From contig JACDTU010000013.1 in assembly GCA_022376465.1 (NCBI GenBank), forward strand, positions 182,501 through 246,500: DNA of 64,000 nucleotides, written 5' to 3'. A model generated the notes under the pieces. That model ran no database searches. It saw only the letters and a list, made by a program, of their open reading frames with translations, and had not been told where the DNA came from. Within the stretch, counting starts at the first letter, position 1. Every line of letters begins with the position of its first letter. Source of the DNA: Cubamyces lactineus. Taxonomy: Eukaryota; Basidiomycota; Agaricomycetes; Polyporales; Polyporaceae. Shown in pieces: positions 53,223-64,000 of the stretch. The position numbers and the translations under genes are program-made.

Positions 53223-54055
53223 GTGTTGGCGCCAGGCACTCACGTTGACCATCTCGCAAGTTCTTGTTCTCTGATACTACCATCTTCGTGAGCACGTTTT
53301 TCATCCCGAGACGTATGCCATACACTGACGTGTATATTTCGTAGTCGTGCAATGTGTACATAGTGCTTGCAGTGCGTGGATCAAGTTATAAGTGATCTTG
53401 TAACGGGTCGGCGCTCGAGCGCGAGCTCGAGACGCGTGAACGAGGTTGTATTCGAGAGTTACAAGGGCGAGAACAGGGAACCCCAAGCACCGACGCCGGT
53501 ACCGCGCGAGGGACGGTGCGAAATGGCATTGATTCGTCTGCGCGAACGAGTGCGTATCGTAGGGACCAAGACGTAGATCCGGATATGGTAGGTAGGTCAC
53601 GTGTAACGAGGTCGTTACAGTCTGACTCTAAGATCTTCACGTTGGTGGTACTCCGAGTCGTCTTCGAGCATGCCCAACCTAGATCGACAGCCCTCTGGAT
53701 TGCAGATTGAGTGACCACGCCCATCTCGTTTGCTCTACTGCAGCGACACCTGCCGCTGGATCACACCATGGTCCTATGGCACGGTGGAGCTGCACAAGGG
53801 TACGCTGGGCTGGCCGTCGTCAAGGTACTCCAGGTGATTATTCTCCCTGTCACCCTCTATATCACGCTCGCTGACCGTTCAACCCGTAAAGACGTTCAGC
53901 GCCATCTTCAGGTGCCCCGATAACGCTAACGTCAAATCATCTTCACCATTGAGAACTCGCTTGTGGGTCCCGTCATCCAAGTTGCCGGTAAATTTTCTCA
54001 TTGTTTGTACTGAGGGCTGATAGATCGTGTCAGATATAGCTCAACGCTGCCGCTT
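53223..54055. other. Spacer, possible 5' debris of the FHA pseudogene
   Basis: Short open frames (e.g. 53711-53923, reading HTMVLWHGGAAQGYAG) without a recognised domain. An intron-like GT-AG interval near 53985-54035 suggests former exons of the following gene. Confidence 0.35.
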
Positions 54056-55447
54056 CAACAGGAGCTCTACCGCCACCATACTAAGAGGTCATTGACAGGT
54101 CATCATATACTGTCCGCACCATTCGCATGGCTCCTGCAGCGCTTCCGAGCCTGCGCCTGTCGTTCACGCAAGTACAACAACCTCGCAAACAACCAGCGTG
54201 TCAAGGTCGGCCACGCGAAGAACCTGCGCAAGCGATCACGCTCACCATGTACGAGATCGTTACTACCGAAATGTTCATCAGCGGGGAGTGGCTCAGCCCG
54301 GAAGGCCTCAAGTCGGACCCGTATAAACTCAAGACTGACGACATTTTCGTACGTCCCTTCTCCCGTCCTACTTTCCATACCTGTTCATCTCCTCACGCGA
54401 CCGGGTGCTTCTGCAGGAGTTCGGTATGGACATCGTCAGAGAAGACAACAAGACAATCGTCCATCATAAAGTCGCTGCACGCGTCGTATGCGTATCCAGC
54501 GAGCTCGGCGCGCACGCTGCACATGGTGCCGAGCAGCAACACCAACAACAGGGCTCCCATGGCTACCTCAGTGGTATTGGCGGCCAGCTCAAGGCAAAGA
54601 ACGGTGCGTTCAACTTCACTGGCAACAGCCAGGGCAGCTCGAACGGTCCGTGAGATCGGCGCTGAGCTACACTCATTGAGCAGCAGCCTTGCAGAGATTC
54701 ATGAGACACTCGGCAGCAACTTTGTACGTTGCAGCCCTTATGCTTATCAGACAACGTTTTGACATATCCTCCTCTAGCCACCTAACCTCCTTCCATATCC
54801 CTCGACACTGCCTCCGGCCGTACCACCACAACCCGGTCGCTCACCAGAGGAACCTCAGCATTAATCACAGCCGGAGCCTTCCGCCGCAGTCAATTACAGG
54901 AGACCCAGCGATCGCTTGATGTCAAGAAGGTACGCATGTTGGAGGGCATGCTTGCCGAGCGCCAAGCGATCAAGGCGGTGAACTAGCTGCGCGATGTGGT
55001 GGAGGAGCGAAAGCGAGAGATGGAGTTCCAGTTCGAGAGCCGGGCGAACGGTGGGCGTTCACATGGCCACCAGGACGAGCACGATTCGGCGGATGACGAC
55101 GATGCACGGAGTATTGCCGCCATCGTTGCACACCAGCTCGAGCCTGTGGATGAGGCGGATGAGGACCAGGTCGCCGCTAAGAGGAGGAAGAGTGGAGGAG
55201 ATGAAGAGACGAACTTTGGCGGCCACGGACACCCGAACCGACCAATATGGACATGCCAGAGGATGAGGAAGACATGGAACCGGACCAGGATCGCTACCGC
55301 AAGCAATCGGTCACCGACCTTCATTCACGTTCACGCTCGCCACAGCATCCCTCCCCGCCCTCGATCCCCGACGAGCTGACTGAGCGGCTAGACGCCCTCG
55401 CGCAGCAGCTCGAAGTGGCACTCGACCTCTCATGGCCCCTCTAACAG

Positions 55448-55560
55448 CAGCATGCGAGCGCACAGTCGACGATTTCCGTCCTCGAGGCACAGGTCGCCTC
55501 CTCGAGAGCCTCGTTCAAGTCACACAGGCACAGGTGCGGACGCAGACCAATGCAGAGGTG
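55448..55560 (+). repeat. 113-bp direct repeat flanking OPT fragment (left)
   Basis: Coiled-coil coding sequence of the FHA gene. Matches 57306-57418 over 113 bp without gaps and with about eight substitutions. Confidence 0.8.
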
Positions 55561-55574
55561 GACGCCTCGCTGTA

Positions 55575-57242
55575 GGTTTCCTCTTCCAGGCGCTCTCACT
55601 CTTCTCGTTTGTCTGCTGGATCCGTCCAAATGACATCGTCATCAACCAGCTGTTCGGCACGGCTGGAGGTCTGGGAACGAGCATCCTCACCTTCGATTGG
55701 TCGCAGATCACCTGGATCGGCAGTCCGCTCATGGTGCCGTGGTGGGCAGAGGTGCAAATCTTCACCGGGTTCTTCCTGGTGTACTGGATCATGTGCCCGA
55801 TCCTGTACTACACTAACGTGAGTGTCGTGATACCCCATCGTAACCCGCACGCTCACACTCTTGGACAGTCTTGGGATCTGTCGTACTTCCCGATAATGGC
55901 GAACCAGCCGTATGACCGGTACGGCAAACCGTACGATATCACACGCGTGCTCACCCCCGAGCACATGTTCGACGTCGACGCGTACAACAACTATTCGCCG
56001 CTGTACCTGCCCGTGTCGTACGCGATCACGTACCTGATCGTGTCCGCGCTGTCGTCGGCCATGATCGTCCACACGCTGCTCTACCACAGACGGACGGTGC
56101 TGCACGGGTTCCTGCGCACTCGCATCGAGAAGGACGACATCCACACAAAGCTCATGCGCGCGTACCCATAGGTCCCCGATTGGTGGTACTTGATAACATT
56201 TGCGGCGTGTTTCGTGCTGGCGATCGTGGCCGCAGAGGTATGTTAGCGTGCGTGCTGCGGGTCTGTTGCGTGACTCTGAACCAGCTTCTGCAGGTGTGGC
56301 ACACAGGCATCCCTGCGTGGGCGTTGGTGCTCGCGATCGGGCTGCCGGTTACGTACATCATTCCTTCAGGATACGTCTATGCGATGACCGGACAGAGCGT
56401 GAGTAGAGGACCTGACGATGACGTCGGACATGGATGACTAACGAGCTCGTGCAGATCACGATCAACCTGCTCGCTCAGATCATCCCCGGTATGATGCTGC
56501 CAGGCAAGCCCGTGCCCAACATGGTAAGCAAGCAGCGTATTGCTTGGTACGACGGGATCATCGCTCATCATCGCGCGCGCAGATCTTCAAGGCGTACGCT
56601 GTGCAGACCCTGGCAGAAGGCACCGCGTTTGTGCAGGACCTCAAGCTCGGCCACTACATGAAGCTTCCCCCGCGTGCGACGTTCATGGTGCAACTGATAT
56701 CGACGGTGCTCGTGGGCCTGCTGCAGGTCAGCATGAAGGAGTGGATGTTCGGCAACATCCCGGACATTTGCCAGCCGACGCAAAAGGACTTCCTCACGTG
56801 CCCGCACAACCAGGTGCAGTACACGAAGTCGGCGGTGTGGGGTCTCATCGGGCCGTCGCGCCAGTTCGGTGCGCAGTCGATCTACCACCCGCAGCTGTAC
56901 GCGATCACCATCGGTGCGGTGCTGCCCATTCCGTTCTGCCTGTGGCAGCAGCGGTGGCCGAACGACTGGAACAAGTACGTGAACATGCCGATCGTGCTAA
57001 ACGGGATCGGCCTCATCCCGCCCGCGACGGGCATCAACTACTCGTCGTGGTTCCTGGTCGGGTTCATCTTCCAGTTCCTCATCCGGAGACGCAATTTCAA
57101 CTGGTGGACGAAGTTCAACTATGTCCTGACTGCCGCGTGCGATTGCGGGACGGTGCTCTCGCTGCTCCTCATCTTCTTTACGCTGGGGTTTCCCAAAGGC
57201 GGGTTCAATCTGAACTGGTGGGGCAACACCGTATTCCTGAAC
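55575..57242 (+). pseudogene. OPT oligopeptide-transporter fragment, truncated at both ends
   Basis: Five exons (55575-55817, 55869-56237, 56294-56398, 56455-56523, 56583-57242) with normal GT-AG introns encode the C-terminal half of an OPT-family proton-coupled oligopeptide transporter. Visible motifs are GFLFQALSLFSFVCWI, VINQLFG, WDLSYFPIMANQPYDRYG, a GMMLPGKPVPNM loop, IFKAYAVQTL, and the terminal NWWGNTV. Several membrane segments are evident. The N-terminal half and the last residues are missing. An in-frame TAG at 56169-56171 replaces a residue in MRAYPxVPDWW, where a codon such as GAG is expected. It sits between the direct repeats inside the FHA pseudogene, so it is an inserted gene fragment. 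Confidence 0.85.
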
Positions 57243-57305
57243 AGTGAGTAGTTCTCGTGCGCGCGTGCGATATGACGCTGTGATGCTAATTTTCTGTGCG
57301 TACAA

Positions 57306-57418
57306 CAGCATGCGAGCGCACAGTCGACGATCTCCGTCCTCAAGGCAAAGGTCGCCTTCTCGAGAGCCTCGTTCAAGTCACACAGGCGCAGGTGCAGACG
57401 CAGACCGATTCAGAGGTG
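57306..57418 (+). repeat. 113-bp direct repeat flanking OPT fragment (right)
   Basis: Partner of 55448-55560. The 1745 bp between the repeats (55561-57305) carries the OPT fragment. Confidence 0.8.
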
Positions 57419-58340
57419 ACGGATCGTCTGGTGCAAGAAGCGGAGGCAGCATGCGCTGAGCCCCAGGAAACGTCTCTACCCGCTGCCGCAGTTGAGGAAG
57501 CCTGTGCGTAGGAACGCGAGTCGCTCACCACGACGTCCACTGAGTTGGCGGAGCAGCATGCAGGAGGATCGGAACGAGGAGCGCGAGCGTTTGCGGCGCG
57601 CAAAGGAGGAATGGGAGAGCCGGATGCGGTCTGAGGAGGAGACGATCACCAACGCCGCGTCAAAGGTCGAGTCGAGGTTGCTCTCTGTCGCATCGTTTCA
57701 GGCGCAACACCAGCAGAGCCTCATGAACGGCAATGCGCAGCCACACTCAAGTGGTGGCTTGGTCACTCCTCCCAGTCCAAGACGTCTCTCGGCTGAGTCG
57801 ACGAGACCGAGACAACGCCGGAAACGTGTGAGCACTTCGAGAGGATGGACACGCTCTCGATCTGTATCCCCTGGTGCGGCGGTGGATGAATCTAACTGCA
57901 GCACCACTCGTGACGCTGACGAGGGCTCGTTCTCTGGTTCCCGGCGACGGTCACCACGGGCGGTTGACAACTCTAGCGATTCAGAAGGTCTTCACCCCAG
58001 TGTCCAGAGCGAGCAGAACGGCGACGGTCCGCTACAGGGCAAAATGCCCTTCCCCATCACTCCTGAGTCCTCTGTTGTCAACCAGCCTATCTCGACCACC
58101 GTGAGCGTCGTGTCGGGCACAACAACGGACCCCCGAACTCAGAAGCCTCTCAAGGATGGCGTAAGTTCCGATGCCGTCGAATCAATTGCTCCCCCTAATA
58201 TTGCGCTCCAGTACCCCTACCACAACTTCTCTGCTACCGTCGCCGTCAGTAACGGTCATCGCTGTCGCCACGGTTGCGGTCGCATGGCGAGTAAAGCCGG
58301 AGGTGTCGGTATAGCGAGCAGCAACGATGGCAGATAAGCA

Positions 58341-59072
58341 AAAACGGCATTGTACCCTTTGCATTGTTGTAGGTCACAAGGTACGACGCTGATTCAATAC
58401 TCCTTCGCGTCGGTGTGCCTCTCTCTTACTCTCCTCTTTCCTCCTCCCCTGCTCGGCTCAGTCTCCTGAAATTCACATCTCGGACATTTCAACCGATCAA
58501 CGGAGACTATTCAACGGAGATAATGAAGCCTGGAGCAGATCATCATCCGGACACAATAGCACCTCGTGTGACAACGTCGGAATCAGTACGTACATTGTAT
58601 ACTTCTAGCTTGCTTCAGATTCACTTGGGGCGGATCTATCTCTCACCCAAACCATTACCGTGCATCACAAGGCCCTCGCGCGTACCGCCAGGTAAGCTTC
58701 GTCAATTGTACTGACGAGCAACGCTGATCATGCACTATCCCTCTTCACACACGATGCAGCGTAATCACTGCAAGAACCCTAGGCACATGCAAGGCAACCT
58801 CAACGGTCAGTTCTACGATACTCATCGATGGTAGTGCATGCTGATAGCATGGTTGGTGTCCAGAAGAGTCCTCTTCTGACATTGTTCAGCTGACTTGCCG
58901 GAGTTCGGCCGCTATCAAGATGCATGGGGTATAACAGGCAATAGGCTCGACCTACGACGGCGACCACAGCCTCCCAACCCTTGCCTTGTCTTGAACCTCT
59001 TGCTTCTGCGTACAGGTACGGACGCCTACTCTTTCAGATCCCATGTTGCATAGCTAACAGGAGCCTTGCAGC
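58341..59072. other. Intergenic; 3' flank of FHA pseudogene and promoter of next gene
   Basis: A C/T-rich stretch at about 58410-58450 and several intron-like signals occur, but no convincing exon. The last bases (TTGCAG before 59073) could be a 3' splice site, so the next gene may have a 5' UTR intron. Confidence 0.4.
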
Positions 59073-61276
59073 ATGCCCTCCTCCAACGATCGCGACCGAG
59101 AGATACTCGACCTCGACGATGAATCCGATGATGAAGAATCAGAAGACGAAGGCTTCGGTTCGTCTCGCCGGCAACAGAGCCATTCGGCGAGAGCTCGCAC
59201 GACCCCCGGTGGCAGTAGCGCCTCGGGCGTAGTGGACTACAAACAGGTACGCGATCTTTGGGGCGTTCTGGTGGCTAATGCTCATCAGTACGCAACATCC
59301 AGGAGTTTTACGCTCTGCAGCAGCACACTGACCAGCAGAAAGAGAAGATACGCGAGATGGAGGCCAAGATCGCCCTTTTGGTTGCTCAAAACAAGTCTCG
59401 GAGGAAGCGCAAAGGATCCCCGCGGGAGAGCGCACAGGCCTCAACGGCTGAGCCATCAGACAATGCGGCAGCTGACGACGGCCTTTCCACGCTGAAGAAT
59501 ATGATCAGAGACAGCGCGCGCGAGTTTGCCCACATCCATCGAGCATGGCCACTTCCTTCTGGCGCGTACAGTCTCACTGCGCGACTGGACATCGATCCTC
59601 TCGACTATCGGGCGCGGTATCCTGAGGACAAGGACGAGGAGCAGACGCCCGAAGGCGACAAAGGGAAGAAGAAAGCGAACGACAAGGGGAAGACAGACAA
59701 GCTGTCAGCGTTCGAGCAGGCTTGCGCCGCGGAGATGTGGGATTTCGTATCGGTCACCCTCCGGCCTCACATCCCCAGCCCTTACTTCCAGCCCGTGGTA
59801 AGCCACCTTCCGCTGTATCTATGTAACGGACGCTGATATCACTTTAGTTTGACCACTTCATCGGGGATCAGAAGAGCAAGATCATCTCCGCTGCACGCGA
59901 CAAGCGTGCAGAGATCTTCGTCGACATCCCGGACCTCAACCGTCTCATCTTCTCCTTGCCGGACCCTCGTACGGCCATGGCTGAAGATGCGGTGTGCAAG
60001 AGGCTCTGTTCAACACCTAGCGACACCTATCCTCCCATTATCTACGACACGGCACATCCTGGCAACGTCAGGTATCGCTTCAAAACCACGGCCATTGCGA
60101 ACGTACGTCTGACTGCCCCTTCCATTCACCGAATTAGCTGACTTCTTGCGATTGACAGATGATCCGTCTCATGCTCTTTGGCAAAGCCTCCCTGACAAAT
60201 AGGGCGAAGGCACCGGTTACATCCACCTACGGCATGAAGCTCGGCGTCAAGAAGCTCACATGCCACATGATAGCGTTCGCTGCGGTCTGCGTGAGTACTT
60301 CCCGAGCTCTCACAGGTGGTCGCACTAATCTATCAATAGGTTCGCCATCTCTTATCAGCAGACACTTGGTTTGACACTGTCGGGACGGTGTCTGGATTCC
60401 GCTACTTGAGCAACTACGAAGACTACATGAAGTTCCTCATCAAGGTCCGGCACTCCGACCGTATGCAAGCAATATGGGAATGGCTGGAAGCACAAGTCTT
60501 TCAGAATGTGTGGGAGGAATCAACGCTCAACTCGGAATCTGCTGTCGGTACGGTCGCCGCAGCTGAATCAGATGATCTTGCGGAACTAGAAGGTGCGGAA
60601 TCCGACTCAGGACCTGGATCCCCTGGGAACATATCTTCGCCATACATGCAGGTCAGCGCACCTGCACCCGCGTATGCCCTGGACTAACACCCTTTCGAGC
60701 TAGCTTGGAAATGATGTTGCCTCGTCTACGTCTATCCAGGCCAATGCGCCGCCCACTTCGACTTCGGCAGCCAGCACTAATATTACCAGGCGTCCAGCGC
60801 CTGTCTCGTCCGCCCCTCCGAGTGTCGCTCACAGCAGACGTCCGAACCCCATCGCCTCAGCCCCTTCAAGCATACTTCTGCACAATCCCGCGCCGATCAC
60901 GCCGGTGGTGCATGAGCCTCCTTTGCAGTCCCCTCTCAGCATCGATGCCTTGATCGCGCCCGCCCTCGCTAACATTGCAATCACAGACCCGCATCCAGCA
61001 CCTGCGGGAGGCAAGCCACGTCCGCGTCCACGTCCTGCTGGGTCAAGCGACGGCGCGACAGAGAGTCAGCGGGTTGCGAGCGCAGACTCTCCAAGCGACC
61101 GAGTGCCGCCGCCTGCTCACCCCGCGCCTTCCAAGAAGTCGCGCGGGAGCCGCCAAGGAAAGGCAGCTCAGGATGCCACCGTGGACCCGGAGGACGGTAA
61201 TGATACTGTGAGTGCACCCGCCGTGCCGAACCCACCAGCACCGCGTCGCGCGAGCACACGAACCAAGAAGAAGTAG
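59073..61276 (+). CDS. Hypothetical basidiomycete protein, six exons (646 aa)
   Basis: Exons 59073-59246, 59303-59797, 59848-60102, 60159-60290, 60340-60651 and 60704-61276 join through GT-AG introns of 49-56 nt; every exon length is a multiple of three, so all introns are phase 0. The protein starts with an acidic Asp/Glu-rich segment, then a coiled coil (EFYALQQHTDQQKEKIREMEAK, about residues 59-80), a basic patch (NKSRRKRKGS), a globular middle (about 110-470; SAFEQACAAEMWDFVSVTLRPHIPSPYF, IIYDTAHPGNVRYRFKTT, MIRLMLFGKASL, FAAVCVRHLLSADTWFDTVG), and a Pro/Ser/Ala-rich tail ending in RTKKK. The middle recalls agaricomycete hypothetical families of the DUF6698 kind, but that is uncertain. 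Nuclear location is suggested by the basic patches. No damage was seen. Confidence 0.8.
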
Positions 61277-61542
61277 CGACGAGGTGAGGTACCTGTCAAT
61301 GCTCTTGCTTATGACCGTTGTCCTGAGGGGTTGCTTAATGCTGCTGTAGTCATTTGAATATCTCCGGCATCGTCTCCCACAACTGTATTTTCGCTCCGTG
61401 TAACCCACTGTACGATCACTCCTAGCCAGAAGTCTCGAGTACTACCCAATAGCAGTCCTATTACTACCACTATCCCGGCGTGTACTTATCTCTACAAGCC
61501 TCGTAAAGGTAACATGGCCTAAGGACGTTGCATGTATAGAAA
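61277..61542. other. 3' flank of the 59073 gene
   Basis: No further gene. Probable 3' UTR and terminator region; no repeat recognised. Confidence 0.4.
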
Positions 61543-61625
61543 GCTTGGGTGGTGTAGTGGTTTTACTCCCTGTTCAGCGCTTCACTACTCTCGTGAGGTC
61601 CTTGGTTCGAATCCTGAAGCCACCA
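61543..61625 (+). repeat. tRNA-like pol III sequence (SINE head or tRNA pseudogene)
   Basis: A box TGGTGTAGTGG (61550-61560) and a canonical B box GGTTCGAATCC (61604-61614). A possible anticodon stem TTCAC/GTGAG with a seven-base loop is seen, but T and acceptor stems mispair and the D-arm-to-anticodon distance is too long for a normal tRNA. An A6 run follows at about 61626. Similar boxes occur at 25474-25537. Confidence 0.45.
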
Positions 61626-61849
61626 GAAAAAAGTGCCGGCGAACGAAACATGTAAGTCTTCCATTCTAATCCAGAATAAGTCCAGCGACTAACGAGATCA
61701 ACCAGTGAATAGAGTATCGCTAAACAGTCAAGTAAGTAAATTGTACAATGATTCGGGTAAGCGGTTAAGCATCCATGTAAGTAAATGAGCGGCTAACGAA
61801 GTCAGGTACTGATAAAACTGATAATTCCTTGTCTGACCCTCACCCGGCC

Positions 61850-62215
61850 TCAGCATGATTTATTTTACTCCCGAACACTCGTCACTCATCGCGTGGCCTC
61901 GTGAAGCCATGCATCGGGATCGCGAGGTCTCGCGTACCTCACGATCACTTGTAAGACTCAAGAGGCCTCAGGAGCTATCGCTGGCCAGCCGAGAGGATAT
62001 CAATCTCCCGATGATCGTATGTCCTCGGGAGGGCCTCGGGAGGGCCTCCGGGGGGGCTCCCGCAGATTTGACTTACCCTCGCGATCAGATCAGACCCTCG
62101 ACATCCTCGAAAGGCCTCTCGAGGCCTCACGATGCTCGTGAGAAATTTCCGACAGGTGGCGGCACAAGAGGGGAGTACAGAACTCTGGCCTCAGGCCTCA
62201 GGAGTGGACGTGTCA
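61850..62215. repeat. GGCCTC-rich palindromic low-complexity block
   Basis: The words GGCCTC, GAGGCC, CTCGAGGCCTC and CCTCACGA recur on both strands across about 350 bp, giving many overlapping short inverted repeats. Flanking GGCCTCAG occurs near 61852 and at 62190-62205. It looks like a small transposon derivative or simple-sequence expansion; no clean TIR or duplication was found. Confidence 0.4.
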
Positions 62216-64000
62216 CGGAGTTCGTTCTGTGCCACAAGATGGTGGAGTATGTACCACACACGCACGATAGCACGCTTCACATTGTTTGCCGGAGAGCTGC
62301 ACGGAGATCGTTTGGGCGCTGAGGTGCAGGTAATGTCTAGGACGTTCTGAGAGCGAAGTACGCATGAGGTGCTCGAGACCCACCGAAGAGAGCGAGCAGC
62401 GATGTCGCACGTTCGTGAACTCCACAGCGACGCAGGCGGTCGCCGCAAGCACAGTGCCCTGTATGGCGCTGCCGTGCAAGTAGTGAGGCACGTCGCATAG
62501 CGTGTAGGTGGCTGGCTGATGTCCTATCGCAGTGGCGACCTTCATACGGGCCCGACATGAGAGGTCGAGAGCTCAATGACGAACGATCGTCTTTGAGGAT
62601 GCTTATGGCCTGACCTGGGCTTCTGTTTCGTGAGATGATGGGCATACAATGGGAGAATGTCCGGAGAAGCTCGTGTAGGAGATGGCCGTCCTCCCCCACA
62701 ATCTTATCCGCATACTGAATGCGAGAGATAGCGGGGGATCAACAGATGATGGAGACGCACCTGCCTCGCAGCAACCTCCCAGGTACGACCCACGAGCAGG
62801 CAGAGATTGCAGGAGTGATCCATATCCATTTCGCGACGATCCCAAGAACGTTCGCTCACGCTCAGCGACGGAATGGCTGCGGCCACTCGTCCCGTGTTGC
62901 GACCGCTCGTGCACGAGGCAAAGTGGGTTTCTCACTGGATTGCTGTGAGTTTGTGAGCATCGCCTGCTGGACGTACAGATGACGCGCAGAGCACTAGAAC
63001 CACCTGCACGGGCTGTGGCGGGTTCGCACGGAATGATATGAATTATGCGTGCGAGGAAGAGCGGCATGCTCACTGGAGCTGAGCCGCAGGTGGCGAGAAG
63101 TACATGATTTGCGCTGCGAACATGAGCGGTTTGCGGCTAAGGCATCGGATGGCTCGTTGTGAAGCACAAGACCAGGTCTGAAGGCGCTGTGGGCAGTCTC
63201 TAGTTTGTTTTGAATGGCGTGATTGGGGAGCAGGACGGATCTGCACCTTTCACAAAATCCAGACCTGTTCACTAGGTGCGTCGTCCTTGAGATCGTCATG
63301 TGGTTGGAAGTCACACGAGACCACTCGCATACACTGTTAGGGTTACGGTTTTCGTACCACGTTTGTACGTAAAGAGGCTCCTTTGGTCGGGGTCCAGGTT
63401 AGTCGAAAGGCTTTTGAAGTTGTTGGAGACGGTTTGTAAACGCCACAGGAGAAGAGAACAACGAAAATTTTACTACAGCCTCCTCATCAGCTGTTTGGGT
63501 CGGGCTAGGAACCCGATGCCGAAGAATATACGAGGTTGTACTTTAGACATTGCGGATTTGCAGGAGAAGATTGCCTACAGCTCGGTCTCTGGAAACATCA
63601 GAGATTGGTGCCGTGCGTGACGGAGAACCGCCCGCCGTCGCGTATGCCACAACGCTAAGTTAGAGAGACGCGGAACGTACGATTCGGCCGTGGCAGCTGT
63701 ACAGCCCAAACGCAAACGCGGGAGGCACACATCCGTCAGTACATTCGGCAACGCTGCCAAAAGTGGTCTTGCACAGGCACGTACAGATACAGAATCCTGT
63801 GAGGGTCGAGAACGCACCGCAGTTAGCGCTGGAACGGACGGATGTTTGAATGCATATGTCCAAACCCAGACGATCGAGCGGATTGTTGCACGGCGCTGGC
63901 AAGGCTCATCTTTGAGCCACGTGATCCAGGTGGGTGCATCCGAGAGGTAAGAGTCGCCTTCCCATGTGTCGATCTTCACCGTGAGGCGACGCATAGGCCG
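62216..64000. other. No gene recognised
   Basis: Short to medium frames on both strands (e.g. 63575-63994 minus, 63690-63950 plus) overlap each other and show no domain. A plus-strand reading (about 62330-62530 and 62810-62950) looks coding-like but is broken by stops. Probably decayed genic DNA continuing past the window end. Confidence 0.35.

Larger units (their letters stand above)
54056..58340 (+). pseudogene. FHA-domain, coiled-coil, tail-anchored protein (SLMAP/Far10/PRO45-like), invaded by OPT fragment
   Basis: Recognisable in order: FHA-domain end (EWLSPEGLKSDPYKLKTDDI at about 54290-54350, then after an intron EFGMDIVREDNKTIVHHKVAAR at 54418-54480); linker and helix (REIGAELHSLSSSLAEIHETLG near 54660); coiled coil (about 54925-55040); acidic region; further coiled coil (about 55375-55500) resuming after 57306; a Ser/Arg-rich region (57500-58150); and, in a shifted frame near 58240-58310, a hydrophobic segment ending AVAWRVKPE before a stop, a typical C-terminal tail anchor. 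In fungi such FHA proteins belong to the STRIPAK complex at the nuclear envelope/ER. Stops near 54651 and 54985, frameshifts and the OPT insertion show it is dead. Homology is from memory of the family's motifs. Confidence 0.6.

Noticed and set aside
61543..61625. Functional tRNA gene (Glu-like)
   Set aside because: Acceptor and T stems mispair and the D-arm-to-anticodon spacing is too long.
62191..62699. Overlapping minus-strand frames as a gene
   Set aside because: No frame continues across obvious stops, and no domain or intron structure could be fitted.

Overview
The window reads as nuclear DNA of a filamentous basidiomycete, most likely an agaricomycete (inference). The reasons are short GT-AG introns of about 50-80 nt with CTRAY-like branch sites, a Plavaka-type transposase remnant, Ty3/gypsy elements with chromodomains, a tail-anchored FHA protein, a DUF6533-like seven-TM protein and proline/serine-rich hypothetical proteins. 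It is a repeat-dense, gene-poor region. Nearly every recognisable host gene except those at 13523-14147, about 14983-16181 (N-terminus uncertain) and 59073-61276 is interrupted, truncated or mutated.

Layout. 1-2124: decayed genic DNA. 2125-4442: rearranged copy (C) of a foldback element family, carrying a solo LTR. 6542-7892: proline-rich probable regulatory gene cut near its 3' end by foldback copy A (7872-10210). 13523-16181: two small hypothetical genes. 17940-25231: Ty3/gypsy element 1 (family 1), with gag and pol, an integrase deletion, and an antisense, spliced Zn2Cys6 gene. 25237-27470: nested old repeats (SINE-like sequence, old solo LTR containing a 244-bp MITE, a second inverted-repeat element) inside a dismantled seven-TM gene. 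27471-36377: Ty3/gypsy element 2 (family 2), complete, with identical LTRs, an AUG-free leader ORF, gag, pol and an extra 3' ORF; it sits inside an approximately 1-kb TIR element that itself splits the seven-TM gene. 38638-45397: 14-exon amidase pseudogene (minus strand) split by foldback copy B (39787-41860) and frameshifted before its catalytic serine. 47136-51600: element 3, an internal-deletion derivative of family 1, abutting a 5'-truncated Plavaka transposase (51601-53222). 54056-58340: FHA/coiled-coil/tail-anchor pseudogene (SLMAP/Far10-like) invaded by an OPT-transporter fragment between 113-bp direct repeats. 59073-61276: intact six-exon hypothetical gene. 61277-64000: a tRNA-like pol III sequence, a GGCCTC-rich block and unrecognised DNA.

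The most interesting biology is in the two retrotransposon families. Both show three matching signals: (i) an 11-12 nt primer-binding site 2 nt after the 5' LTR that is the exact complement of LTR sequence starting 32-33 nt after the TATA box, i.e. the predicted RNA 5' end, which is the layout of Tf1-type self-priming; (ii) a -1 frameshift heptamer of the form X XXY YYZ directly abutting the gag UAG stop, with pol in the -1 frame; (iii) an RNA leader with no AUG before gag. In element 2 that AUG-free leader is about 1.08 kb and contains an open frame of about 310 codons ending in an ATGA overlap with the gag start. Each family also carries an additional gene between pol and the 3' LTR: antisense in family 1, sense in family 2.
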